Shown here in pieces: positions 57,789-64,000 of a DNA stretch of 64,000 bases (positions within the stretch are counted from its first letter, which is position 1; every line of letters starts with the position of its first letter). The DNA is taken from contig NZ_PPHG01000091.1 in assembly GCF_002904295.1 (NCBI RefSeq), positions 1 through 64,000 of the forward strand. The letters are read 5' to 3'. Below the pieces are notes generated by a model. It worked only from the letters and a program-made list of their open reading frames with translations. It did no database searches and had not been told where the DNA came from. The stretch comes from Amycolatopsis sp. CA-128772 (GTDB taxonomy: Bacteria; Actinomycetota; Actinomycetes; Mycobacteriales; Pseudonocardiaceae). The position numbers and the translations under genes are program-made.

Positions 57789-58819
57789 CTTCGACGCTCC
57801 TTCCCCGAATCGGTCTCCGCGCGCAACAGCCCTTTCCGCGCCGCCTCCGCCATCGCCGCCCGGACGTCGACGACCCACGGCCCGTCCGGTTTGAGCTCGA
57901 CGAACGCGCTCTCCCCGGTCTTCAGCTCGAGTTCCCGCTCGCCGTCGAGCGCGATGACCCCGCCGGCGGCCGCAAGTTCGACGCGCACCCCGGGCCGGAG
58001 CAGACCCCAGCCGCGCACCCCGACGGGCCGCACGAGCCCGGGTGCGATCGGCGCCTGCACGACGTACGGCGTCTCCCCGACCGGCCCGAGCTGCAGTGCG
58101 ACGCCGTCCGGGCTCGACCGGGGGCTCGGGCAGAGCTGGCCGGGAACGCTCGAGAGGCCGATCCCGTCCGGCTCGGCGAAGGTGCAGTACAGCTCGGTGA
58201 GCGAGGACGGGTCCCACAGCGCCCGGGCGCCGATGTGCCTGCTCAGCGACACGCAGACGTCGACGAGCGCGATCTCGCGACGCGCCTTCGTGACGACCTC
58301 GAGCACGCTGACGCGGTGGGTGACGAGGTCGGGATCGATCTGGCCGGTGGCGATCAGCCCGGCGGCCAGGCCGGCCACGGTCGCCTCCCGCATCTGCGGG
58401 AAGACGTTGTTGGTCCCGGTGGAGAGAGCGAGGATCGGCACGTCTTCGCACGCGGCGGCGGCCACGCGCGCGGTTCCGTCGCCACCGAGGACGACGATGA
58501 CGCCGGCGCCCGCCTCGACCATCCGGCGCACCGCGTTCGTCGTGTCGGCCGCGGTGCCGGTGATGGGGTCGTCCTCGCAGAAGTCGACCTTCGGCCAGGT
58601 CCCGCCCCGGCCGAGCGAGCGCAGGACCGCGGCGGAGATGCCGCCGAGATCGGTCGAGACGAGTGCGCGGTCCAGCCCCGTGACGGCGAACGCCGCCAGC
58701 AGCCGCTGGACCATGTTCGCCTTCTCCGCGGTGGGGAACACCGAAGCCTGCGCGACCAGCCGGCGGATGTCCCGCCCCGAAGCCGGGTTCGCGACGATCC
58801 CCGCCACCGTTTCGCCCAC
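57785..58819 (-). CDS. AcoX-like ATP-NAD kinase-family protein
   Basis: A 344-residue protein with the NAD-kinase-type fold typical of AcoX of acetoin clusters: GIVANPASGRDIRRLVAQAS, VIVVLGGDGTARVAAAAC (GGDGT motif) and ALSTGTNNVFPQMREATVAG. The biological role of AcoX is not firmly known. The GTG at 58819 follows GGGAGGTCAG. It is translationally coupled to the E1-alpha-like gene. A palindrome (58832-58851) and in-phase GTTGCAG repeats lie just upstream. The GAF regulator is the next gene but one on the same strand. Confidence 0.87.
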   Translation of the reverse strand: MGETVAGIVANPASGRDIRRLVAQASVFPTAEKANMVQRLLAAFAVTGLDRALVSTDLGGISAAVLRSLGRGGTWPKVDFCEDDPITGTAADTTNAVRRMVEAGAGVIVVLGGDGTARVAAAACEDVPILALSTGTNNVFPQMREATVAGLAAGLIATGQIDPDLVTHRVSVLEVVTKARREIALVDVCVSLSRHIGARALWDPSSLTELYCTFAEPDGIGLSSVPGQLCPSPRSSPDGVALQLGPVGETPYVVQAPIAPGLVRPVGVRGWGLLRPGVRVELAAAGGVIALDGERELELKTGESAFVELKPDGPWVVDVRAAMAEAARKGLLRAETDSGKERRR

Positions 58820-58831
58820 CTGACCTCCCGT

Positions 58832-58895
58832 TCCTGTTCCGGAGAACAGGAGACCCCGCGATCGGCGTGGACGGAAGGGTTGCAGGGCGTTGCAG
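58832..58895 (-). promoter_or_regulatory. Palindrome and direct repeats before acoX-like gene
   Basis: TCCTGTTC-CGGA-GAACAGGA at 58832-58851, 12 bp before the start codon, and GTTGCAG twice at 58879-58885 and 58889-58895, exactly 10 bp apart. These are likely control sites, perhaps for the GAF regulator. Confidence 0.5.
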
Positions 58896-59006
58896 TGTTC
58901 GGGCGTGCTCGAAGCGTCACAGATCACACCGGCGCGTCCCACTGGCTGGTCTTCAGTGGACTGTCCAACCGGGAGAGGGGTGAGAACCAACCGGAACTCG
59001 GCCCGG

Positions 59007-59219
59007 TTACACGGCACCTTCGAAGGTGTAGCCGGCTTCTTCGACCGCGGCGCGGACGTCGTCGTCCGCCAGCGCGGTTTCGGCACGCACGAGGACGCGG
59101 CGGGCCGGGACGTCGACGTCCACTCCGGCCACTCCGGGCAGCGCGGCGATTTCTTCGGTCACCGACTGGGCGCAGTGCCCGCAGCTCATCCCGGAAACGG
59201 CGTAACCGTGCTCGATCAT
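59007..59219 (-). CDS. Heavy-metal-associated domain protein (CopZ-like)
   Basis: A 70-residue single HMA domain with GMSCGHCAQSVTEEIAALPG; C13 and C16 form the CxxC copper site. It probably carries copper in the cytosol. No copper ATPase or CsoR gene is adjacent, which is unusual; the closest metal-related candidate is the distant operon at 18263. The ATG is at 59219. Confidence 0.93.
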   Translation of the reverse strand: MIEHGYAVSGMSCGHCAQSVTEEIAALPGVAGVDVDVPARRVLVRAETALADDDVRAAVEEAGYTFEGAV

Positions 59220-59236
59220 GGTGCGCAGCCTACGAA

Positions 59237-59269
59237 AAGGGCCGCCACCCCGAACGGGTGACGGCCCTT
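59237..59269 (-). terminator. Terminator of the second cold-shock gene
   Basis: 14-nt arms with one mismatch (59237-59250 and 59256-59269) around a CGAAC loop, 15 bp beyond the cold-shock stop on the minus strand. Confidence 0.65.
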
Positions 59270-59283
59270 CCCCAAGATCAAAG

Positions 59284-59487
59284 TCAGATCACGGTGACCG
59301 ACGTGGCCTGCGGGCCCTTCTGGCCCTGGCCGATCTCGAACTCGACGCGAGCGTTCTCCTCGAGGCTCTTGAAGCCGTTACCCTGGATCTCGCTGTAGTG
59401 AACGAAGACGTCGCCGCCACCGTTGTCGGGGGTGATGAAGCCGAACCCCTTCTCGGAGTTGAACCACTTCACAGTGCCCTGAGTCAT
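59284..59487 (-). CDS. Cold-shock domain protein (CspA type)
   Basis: A 67-residue single cold-shock domain: MTQGTVKWFNSEKGFGFITP, then DVFVHYSEIQGNGFKSLEEN and RVEFEIGQGQKGPQATSVTV. RNP1 and RNP2 are intact. It differs from the paralogue at 44630 at about a dozen residues. ATG 59487 follows GGAGATTTTTG. The upstream region (59488 to about 59640) is A/T-rich by local standards, as expected for a long cold-shock leader. Confidence 0.96.
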   Translation of the reverse strand: MTQGTVKWFNSEKGFGFITPDNGGGDVFVHYSEIQGNGFKSLEENARVEFEIGQGQKGPQATSVTVI

Positions 59488-59687
59488 CAAAAATCTCCAT
59501 ATGTAACACCAAAAAATCAGGAAGCCACTTCGGCGACCCGGGTCAGCACCCGGACGGTTTGCTTCCTCGGTGAGGAGACACTACGCCCGCTGAATCTTGC
59601 GAGCGTGACTCACAAAAATCGAGACCATAAGCAGTAAAGCACACCTTGACCAGGGCGGACAAGCGGTCTTCACCCTGGAGAGATGAG

Positions 59688-59861
59688 CTATTCGCCACTC
59701 GCCGGGCGCAGGCCCTCGGTCGCGAACGGCGAGCGCCACGCGGTGTCGTGCTCGCCGGCGACCACGGCGTCGTCGTGGGCCTCGGAACTGGCGCTGAACA
59801 GCACCGGCACGACGCCGGAGGCCTTCCGTGCTGCTTCGGACCCGTGCTGGTGATCGGTCAC
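59688..59861 (-). CDS. Small ORF (57 aa)
   Basis: A 57-residue frame starting at GTG 59861 after GAGGGGAG (7-base spacing). The peptide opens MTDHQHGSEAARKASGVVPV, continues LFSASSEAHDDAVVAGEHDT and ends AWRSPFATEGLRPASGE. Its amino-acid content looks like a real soluble protein, and the ribosome site is strong. No family is recognised. It is monocistronic, between the TPP enzyme and the cold-shock gene. Confidence 0.6.
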   Translation of the reverse strand: MTDHQHGSEAARKASGVVPVLFSASSEAHDDAVVAGEHDTAWRSPFATEGLRPASGE

Positions 59862-60074
59862 GTCGAAACTCCCCTCGTTCCCTGCCCGCTTCGGCGCGGG
59901 TCATGACCGTGATGGTGCCATGCGGCACCGACAGAAACCGGTTGTCTCCCGCCGGGACCCGGCCGGGAAGGTTCAGCGGCGAACCACCACCGGAACACCG
60001 CCAGGTTACCTGAGCCAACGCACTGCTACCACACGACATTCCCGGATTTTCCGGAACGAAACGGAGCAGAATCC

Positions 60075-61706
60075 TTACTGCGCGGGAGGTTGCGGGCGCG
60101 CCTGGCCGAGCAGCGCCGAAAGCCGCACGTCCGGAGTGACGACGTCGGGATCGGTGCGCACGTCGATGACGCACGGCCGCTGCCGCACCAGCGCACTGGC
60201 GATGATGGGTTCGAGCTCTTCCCGGTCGTCCACGGTGTACCCCGCCGCGCCCAATCCACGCGCCCAAGAGGCGAAGTCGGTCAGCGGGATCGAGACGCCG
60301 GTGAGCCGGCCGTAGGTGCGGGCCTGGTGCATGGCTAGCGCCCCGTGCACGCCGTTCTGGAAGACGACCACCATGACCGGAGCCCGGTACCGGACGGCCG
60401 TTTCGATCTCCTGCCCGGTCATCAGCGTCCCGGCGTCCCCGACCATGGCGACAACGGTCCGCCGCGGCTCGACCAGCTTCGCCGCCACGGCCGCCGGCAC
60501 GGCGTAGCCCATCGCGGCGTTGCTCGGACCGAGCTGGCTGCGCGGCGCCGTGAAGCACCAGTAGCGGTGCATGAACTGCGCGAAGTTGCCCGCGTCACTG
60601 GTCACGATGGTGTCCTCGGGCGCCAGCTTCCGCAGCGCCCGGACGACGTCGACGGGGTGCACCCGGGTGTTCCCGCTGGTGTCGGGCGGGGTCATGAAGG
60701 TGTGGACGGCCGCGTTGGCCGCCGAGGCCCGCCGCGTCCGCGGCGACGCCACCGCCCGCAGCTCCCGCAGGAACGGCTCGACCTCGGAGTCGACCCGGAA
60801 GGTCAGCCCCCGCCGTTTGGGGCTGACGTCGATGCCGGTGCCGACCATGACCAGCGTCTGCTGCGCGGTCGGGTAGCGGTAGGCCTGCGTCGTCACCTCG
60901 TCGAGCTGGGTGCCGAGCGCGAGCACGAGGTCGGCTCGCTCGAGCGCGTCCAGCTGACGCGCCGGGATGCCGAGCCCGAGGTGCCCGGCGTAGCGGGCGT
61001 GGTTCTCGGGGAAGGCGTCCTGCCGCCGGAAGGCGTTGTAGACGGGCAGCGCGAGTTCGTCGGCCACGGCGATCAGCTCGTCCCGCGCCGACCGCGCCCG
61101 CCCCCCGACGACGACAACGGGGTACTTGGCCTCGTCCACCAGCTGGGCCACGGCATCCGCCGAACGGCCCAGCGTCCCGGACGCCGGCGGCCGCACCCGC
61201 GCCATCGGCTTCGCCGCGTCGTAGGGCATGCCCCAGATGTCGCAGGGCACGCCGAGCACGACCGGTCCCGGCCGGCCTTCCTGCGACGTCGTCAGCGCGT
61301 GCGCCAGCAGCCCGGGCAGGCCGTCCGGGTCGGTCACCCGCACGGTCGACTTGGCGATCGACTCGAACATGGCCGTGAGGTCCGACGTCGGCAGCTCCCC
61401 GGACGACGACGGCACCGGTTCGGTCGCCGGCGTCTCCAGCAACACGACCATCGGCGTCTCGTCCTGGTAGGCCGTTTGGACGCCGATGGCCAGGCTCGCC
61501 GCACTCGGCCCCCGGCTGGCGAGCAGCACGGCAGGACGTTCGGTGAGCTTGCCCTCGGCCTCCGCCATGAAGGCCGCGCCCGCGTCGTGCCGCGCCGAGA
61601 CGAGCGTGATCTCCCGCTCGCGTTGCAGGGCGTCCAGCAGTTCCAGGAAGGACTCACCGACCACCGCGTACACGCGGCGGACACGCGCCTCGGTCAGGAT
61701 CCGCAC
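60075..61706 (-). CDS. Thiamine-diphosphate-dependent enzyme (acetolactate synthase/decarboxylase-like)
   Basis: A protein of about 543 residues with the three-domain TPP-enzyme layout. The Pyr domain has YAVVGESFLELLDALQREREITLVS, shown here in parts (RRVYAVVGESFLELLDALQ), and the activating glutamate probably lies in AEGKLTERPA. A central Rossmann domain follows (VVVVGGRARS). The PP domain has VAMVGDAGTLMTGQEIETAV and VFQNG, the GDG…N site. It could be an acetolactate synthase-like or 2-hydroxyacyl lyase. The start is uncertain: GTG 61706 lacks a ribosome site, and the family sequence seems to begin about 7-12 residues earlier (LGATVAQTAVRIL), where only rare start codons exist. It is divergent from the HOT gene. 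Confidence 0.88.
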   Translation of the reverse strand: MRILTEARVRRVYAVVGESFLELLDALQREREITLVSARHDAGAAFMAEAEGKLTERPAVLLASRGPSAASLAIGVQTAYQDETPMVVLLETPATEPVPSSSGELPTSDLTAMFESIAKSTVRVTDPDGLPGLLAHALTTSQEGRPGPVVLGVPCDIWGMPYDAAKPMARVRPPASGTLGRSADAVAQLVDEAKYPVVVVGGRARSARDELIAVADELALPVYNAFRRQDAFPENHARYAGHLGLGIPARQLDALERADLVLALGTQLDEVTTQAYRYPTAQQTLVMVGTGIDVSPKRRGLTFRVDSEVEPFLRELRAVASPRTRRASAANAAVHTFMTPPDTSGNTRVHPVDVVRALRKLAPEDTIVTSDAGNFAQFMHRYWCFTAPRSQLGPSNAAMGYAVPAAVAAKLVEPRRTVVAMVGDAGTLMTGQEIETAVRYRAPVMVVVFQNGVHGALAMHQARTYGRLTGVSIPLTDFASWARGLGAAGYTVDDREELEPIIASALVRQRPCVIDVRTDPDVVTPDVRLSALLGQARPQPPAQ

Positions 61707-61817
61707 GGCCGTCTGGGCGACGGTCGCTCCCAGTTGGTATCTAATGAGGAGAGCTTAGGCGGGCACCGTTCAGTGCAGTCAAGTGATCTTCGCCGAAACC
61801 CGGTAAGGATGGGCTGA

Positions 61818-63149
61818 ATGTCCGCTTTGACCGACTGGTTGCCGATCAAGGGAGCGAGGACCACAGACTTGGCCGCCACGGAACATGAAACTGTTTTTAC
61901 TTATGGCGCACCGGCGTTGAAGTACGGCACCGGAGCCAGCGACGAGATCGGCTACGACCTCACCCAGTACGGCGCCCACCGCGTCCTCGTGCTGACCGAC
62001 CCGCAGGTGGCCGCGACCGGCTGGCCCCAACGCATCGCGGAGGGCATCGCCGGCTACGGCATCGAAACCGAGATCTTCGACGGCGTACACGTCGAGCCCA
62101 CCGATGTCAGCATGCAGAAGGCGGTTGACTTCGCCCGCGGAACCGGCCCGTACGACGCTTTCGTCGCCGTCGGCGGCGGCTCGGCCATCGACACCGCCAA
62201 GGCCGCCAACCTGCTGACCAGCAACGACGGCGAGCTGATGGACTACGTCAACGCCCCCGTCGGCGGCGGCCGCGCCCCGGACCGCCCGCTGAAGCCCCTG
62301 GTCGCGGTGCCCACCACCACCGGCACCGGCTCCGAGAGCACGACGGTCTGCGTCCTGGACGTGTTGTCGCTGCGCGTCAAGAGCGGGATCAGCCACCTGC
62401 GGCTGCGCCCGACCCTCGCCGTCGTCGACCCCCGGCTCACCGTCAGCCAGCCACCGGGCGTGACGGCCGCCAGCGGCATGGACATCCTGTGCCACGCCGC
62501 GGAGAGCTACACCGCCAAGCCGTACACCGAGTTCGAGCGCAAGCGCCCGGAGCAGCGGGTGCCGTACTGCGGTGCGAACCCCCTGGCCGACATGTTCGCC
62601 GAGCAGTCGCTGAGGTTGCTGTCGTGGGCCCTCCCGGCGGCCGTGCGCGACGGTTCCGACCTCAAGGCGCGTGAGGCCATGGCCCTGGCCGCGACGTTCG
62701 CCGGCCTCGGCTTCGGCAACGCCGGCGTGCACATCCCGCACGCCAACGCGTACCCGATAGCCGGGCAGGTCAGGGATTTCCACCCGGAGGGTTATCCGGG
62801 CGAAGAACCCATGGTCCCCCACGGCATGGCGGTCTCGCTGACTGCGCCCGCGGCGTTCCGCTTCACCTTCAGCGCGGCACCGGACCGCCACCTGCGCGTC
62901 GCCCGCCTCCTGGCGCCCGACTTCGAGTGGCCCGGCGACTTCGCCGACCACCTGCCCGCGGTGCTGATCGACCTGATGCGGCAGATCGGCATCCCGGACG
63001 GCATCGGCGCCGTCGGCTACACGGAGTCCGATGTGGACTCCCTCGTCGAAGGAACGCTGAAGCAGCAACGGCTGCTGGCCACCGCACCGCGCGAGGCGTC
63101 CGCGGACGACCTGTCGGGCATCCTGCGCGAGTCGGTGTCGCTGTGGTGA
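61818..63149 (+). CDS. Hydroxyacid-oxoacid transhydrogenase (iron-type ADH family)
   Basis: A 443-residue protein like ADHFE1/HOT, which transfers hydride between 4-hydroxybutyrate and 2-oxoglutarate without free NAD. It has FTYGAPALKYGTGASDEIG, VAVGGGSAIDTAKAANLLTS (nucleotide site), LVAVPTTTGTGSESTTV, and metal-ligand regions MDILCHAAESYTAKPY and GLGFGNAGVHIPHANAYPIA with MVPHGMAVSL. AAGGA precedes the ATG at 61818. The stop overlaps the next GTG (GTGA), coupling it to a thioesterase. Confidence 0.92.
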   Translation: MSALTDWLPIKGARTTDLAATEHETVFTYGAPALKYGTGASDEIGYDLTQYGAHRVLVLTDPQVAATGWPQRIAEGIAGYGIETEIFDGVHVEPTDVSMQKAVDFARGTGPYDAFVAVGGGSAIDTAKAANLLTSNDGELMDYVNAPVGGGRAPDRPLKPLVAVPTTTGTGSESTTVCVLDVLSLRVKSGISHLRLRPTLAVVDPRLTVSQPPGVTAASGMDILCHAAESYTAKPYTEFERKRPEQRVPYCGANPLADMFAEQSLRLLSWALPAAVRDGSDLKAREAMALAATFAGLGFGNAGVHIPHANAYPIAGQVRDFHPEGYPGEEPMVPHGMAVSLTAPAAFRFTFSAAPDRHLRVARLLAPDFEWPGDFADHLPAVLIDLMRQIGIPDGIGAVGYTESDVDSLVEGTLKQQRLLATAPREASADDLSGILRESVSLW

Positions 63150-63556
63150 ACGGGTACCCGCACTGGCAGACGATCCCGTTGCGCTGGAAGGACAACGACG
63201 TCTACGGCCACGTCAACAACGTCGTGCACTACTCGCTGATGGACACAGTGATCAACACGTGGCTCATCGAGCAGGGCGGCCTCGACATCGAAGCCGGGGC
63301 GGTGATCGGGCTGTGCGTCGAGTCGCACTGCGGGTATCACGCATCGGTTTCCTTTCCTGGGTCGCTGCGGGTCGGGTTACGGGTAGCCCACCTCGGGAAG
63401 TCCAGCGTCCGCTACGAAATCGGGATGTACGCCGCGGACGAGTCCCTGGTCGCGGAAGGCCATTTCGTGCACGTCTTCGTGGACCGCGAGTCCCGCCGCC
63501 CGACACCGCTTGCCGGCAAGCTGCGCGAGGCGCTGGAGGCTCTGCAGCCCGGATGA
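63146..63556 (+). CDS. Hotdog-fold acyl-CoA thioesterase (4HBT/YbgC type)
   Basis: A 136-residue 4HBT-type thioesterase with IPLRWKDNDVYGHVNNVVHY, in which D and the following GHVNN form the family's catalytic motif. The rest (HCGYHASVSFPGSLRVGLRV, then SSVRYEIGMYA) is typical. It hydrolyses acyl-CoA esters; the coupling to a hydroxyacid transhydrogenase suggests a hydroxyacyl-CoA or related substrate. The GTG is at 63146. Confidence 0.92.
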   Translation: MNGYPHWQTIPLRWKDNDVYGHVNNVVHYSLMDTVINTWLIEQGGLDIEAGAVIGLCVESHCGYHASVSFPGSLRVGLRVAHLGKSSVRYEIGMYAADESLVAEGHFVHVFVDRESRRPTPLAGKLREALEALQPG

Positions 63557-63851
63557 TTTGTGCCGCCACCGGTCACCTCCTTTCCGACGGTGTCGATTCC
63601 GGGCTGCGTTCTTCCTGCCCTTCCGATGATGCACGACGGCACCGACAGAACGCGGCGATCGGCTCGAGTTGTCCACAGGTGCCGTCACCATCGGCGAGTT
63701 GTCCACAGATTGCCATCAAGGGCTTCCACGGCCTCCCGGCGGCGATAAGCTGGTGGCGCTATATCGATCCACAGTGGACGAGCAGCGGTCTCACCAGAGC
63801 GGCTGGTCACACGGATGGCGGCCTAGGCGTCGATCCGGTGGCGGCACGGGC
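63557..63851. other. Non-coding region with two DnaA-box-like repeats
   Basis: No coherent gene is visible. GAGTTGTCCACAG occurs at 63666-63678 and 63696-63708, exactly 30 bp apart; each holds a perfect TTGTCCACA. A TCCACAGTGGA palindrome follows at 63768-63778. Confidence 0.55.
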
Positions 63852-64000
63852 GTGAGCAGCCGGCTCGCACACATGTGGATACGCAGTGGTCGCGTGCCGT
63901 TCCCGGAAGACGTCCCGCGCGCGGACGCACCACTGCCCGCATGCGGTCGGTGCAAAGAGCGGATCGGTGGCCGGCAGGCGCCCCGCCCACAACCGCACCA
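63852..64000 (+). CDS. Possible start of a small protein, cut by window end
   Basis: A frame from GTG 63852 stays open to the edge for 49 codons: MSSRLAHMWIRSGRVPFPED, then RADAPLPACGRCKERIGGRQ. The CGRC pair could be half a zinc ribbon. There is no good ribosome site, and codon bias is mild. It may be the start of a small gene. Confidence 0.3.
   Translation, partial: MSSRLAHMWIRSGRVPFPEDVPRADAPLPACGRCKERIGGRQAPRPQPH

Noticed and set aside
58941..58970. Additional copy of the TCCACWGTGGA palindrome near AGTGGACTGTCCA
   Set aside because: This is a different palindrome (TGGACTGTCCA) and was not counted.

Overview
The window reads as a chromosomal segment of a high-GC actinomycete, most likely a member of the Pseudonocardiaceae close to Amycolatopsis. 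The reasons are the strongly G/C-biased third codon positions, the many GTG and some TTG starts, the typical actinobacterial tRNA-Glu/Asp/Phe cluster, the glnX-glnH-pknG operon, and families that are abundant in these bacteria (DUF397 with XRE/DUF5753, CGNR zinc fingers, DUF574 methyltransferases, SCO6745-like and DUF2236 proteins). It is ordinary chromosome with small accessory patches rather than one large island. No CRISPR array, prophage or secondary-metabolite megasynthase was seen.

Layout. 1-6 kb: an IS481 transposase abuts a two-gene zinc-ribbon/kinase operon; then a VOC protein divergent from a CGNR regulator, a cluster of four DnaA-box-like sites between convergent genes, a DUF445 membrane protein and an aminotransferase. 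6-16 kb: a secreted Ala/Thr-rich protein, a MocR regulator divergent from a YczE-like membrane protein, a two-gene HTH + Clp_N unit with twin palindromes, a PP2C-like protein, a DUF998 protein, a desulfhydrase-like enzyme divergent from an amidase-TetR-DUF2236 operon. 16-22 kb: a 21-bp tandem repeat, a second CGNR regulator divergent from an alpha/beta hydrolase, and a four-gene membrane/secreted operon of unknown role that looks metal related. 22-27 kb: a WhiJ-type cluster (DUF397, three methyltransferases, XRE/DUF5753) with a small two-ORF unit. 27-34 kb: MBL hydrolase, 6-phosphogluconate dehydrogenase, a fused HTH-Clp_N protein downstream of an FAD reductase, a MetE-like/NIPSNAP/IclR operon and an NCS2 permease. 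34-42 kb: a phosphatase pseudogene, a rhomboid-like protein, a PAS-GGDEF-EAL protein, an arylamine N-acetyltransferase, a YciI-like protein, a broken methyltransferase and the tRNA cluster. 42-50 kb: SCO6745-like protein, about 0.9 kb of non-coding repeat-bearing DNA, a cold-shock protein, an L,D-transpeptidase, an ECF sigma factor with its membrane partner, an MHS transporter and a thioesterase. 50-59 kb: pknG-glnH-glnX, a GAF regulator with an AcoX/E1-alpha-like pair, and a copper-chaperone-like HMA protein. 59-64 kb: a second cold-shock protein, a hidden small ORF, a TPP enzyme divergent from a hydroxyacid-oxoacid transhydrogenase plus thioesterase pair, and a terminal region with two more DnaA-box-like sites.

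The most interesting signal is a shared regulatory design. Two unlinked loci, at 10.3-11.06 kb and 28.9-29.7 kb, each encode a helix-turn-helix plus Clp_N module. Each has two GTCAAC/GTTGAC palindromes directly before the start codon, and in both the palindromes coincide with the -35 and -10 elements of an apparently leaderless promoter. This suggests an autoregulated sensor family related to mycobacterial ClpC2. Further candidates are a membrane operon whose central protein carries a duplicated WDxxWH...PH motif, and a rare palindrome TCCACWGTGGA that recurs five times and is written with rare Thr codons inside genes. All functions are read from sequence patterns only; nothing was searched or computed.
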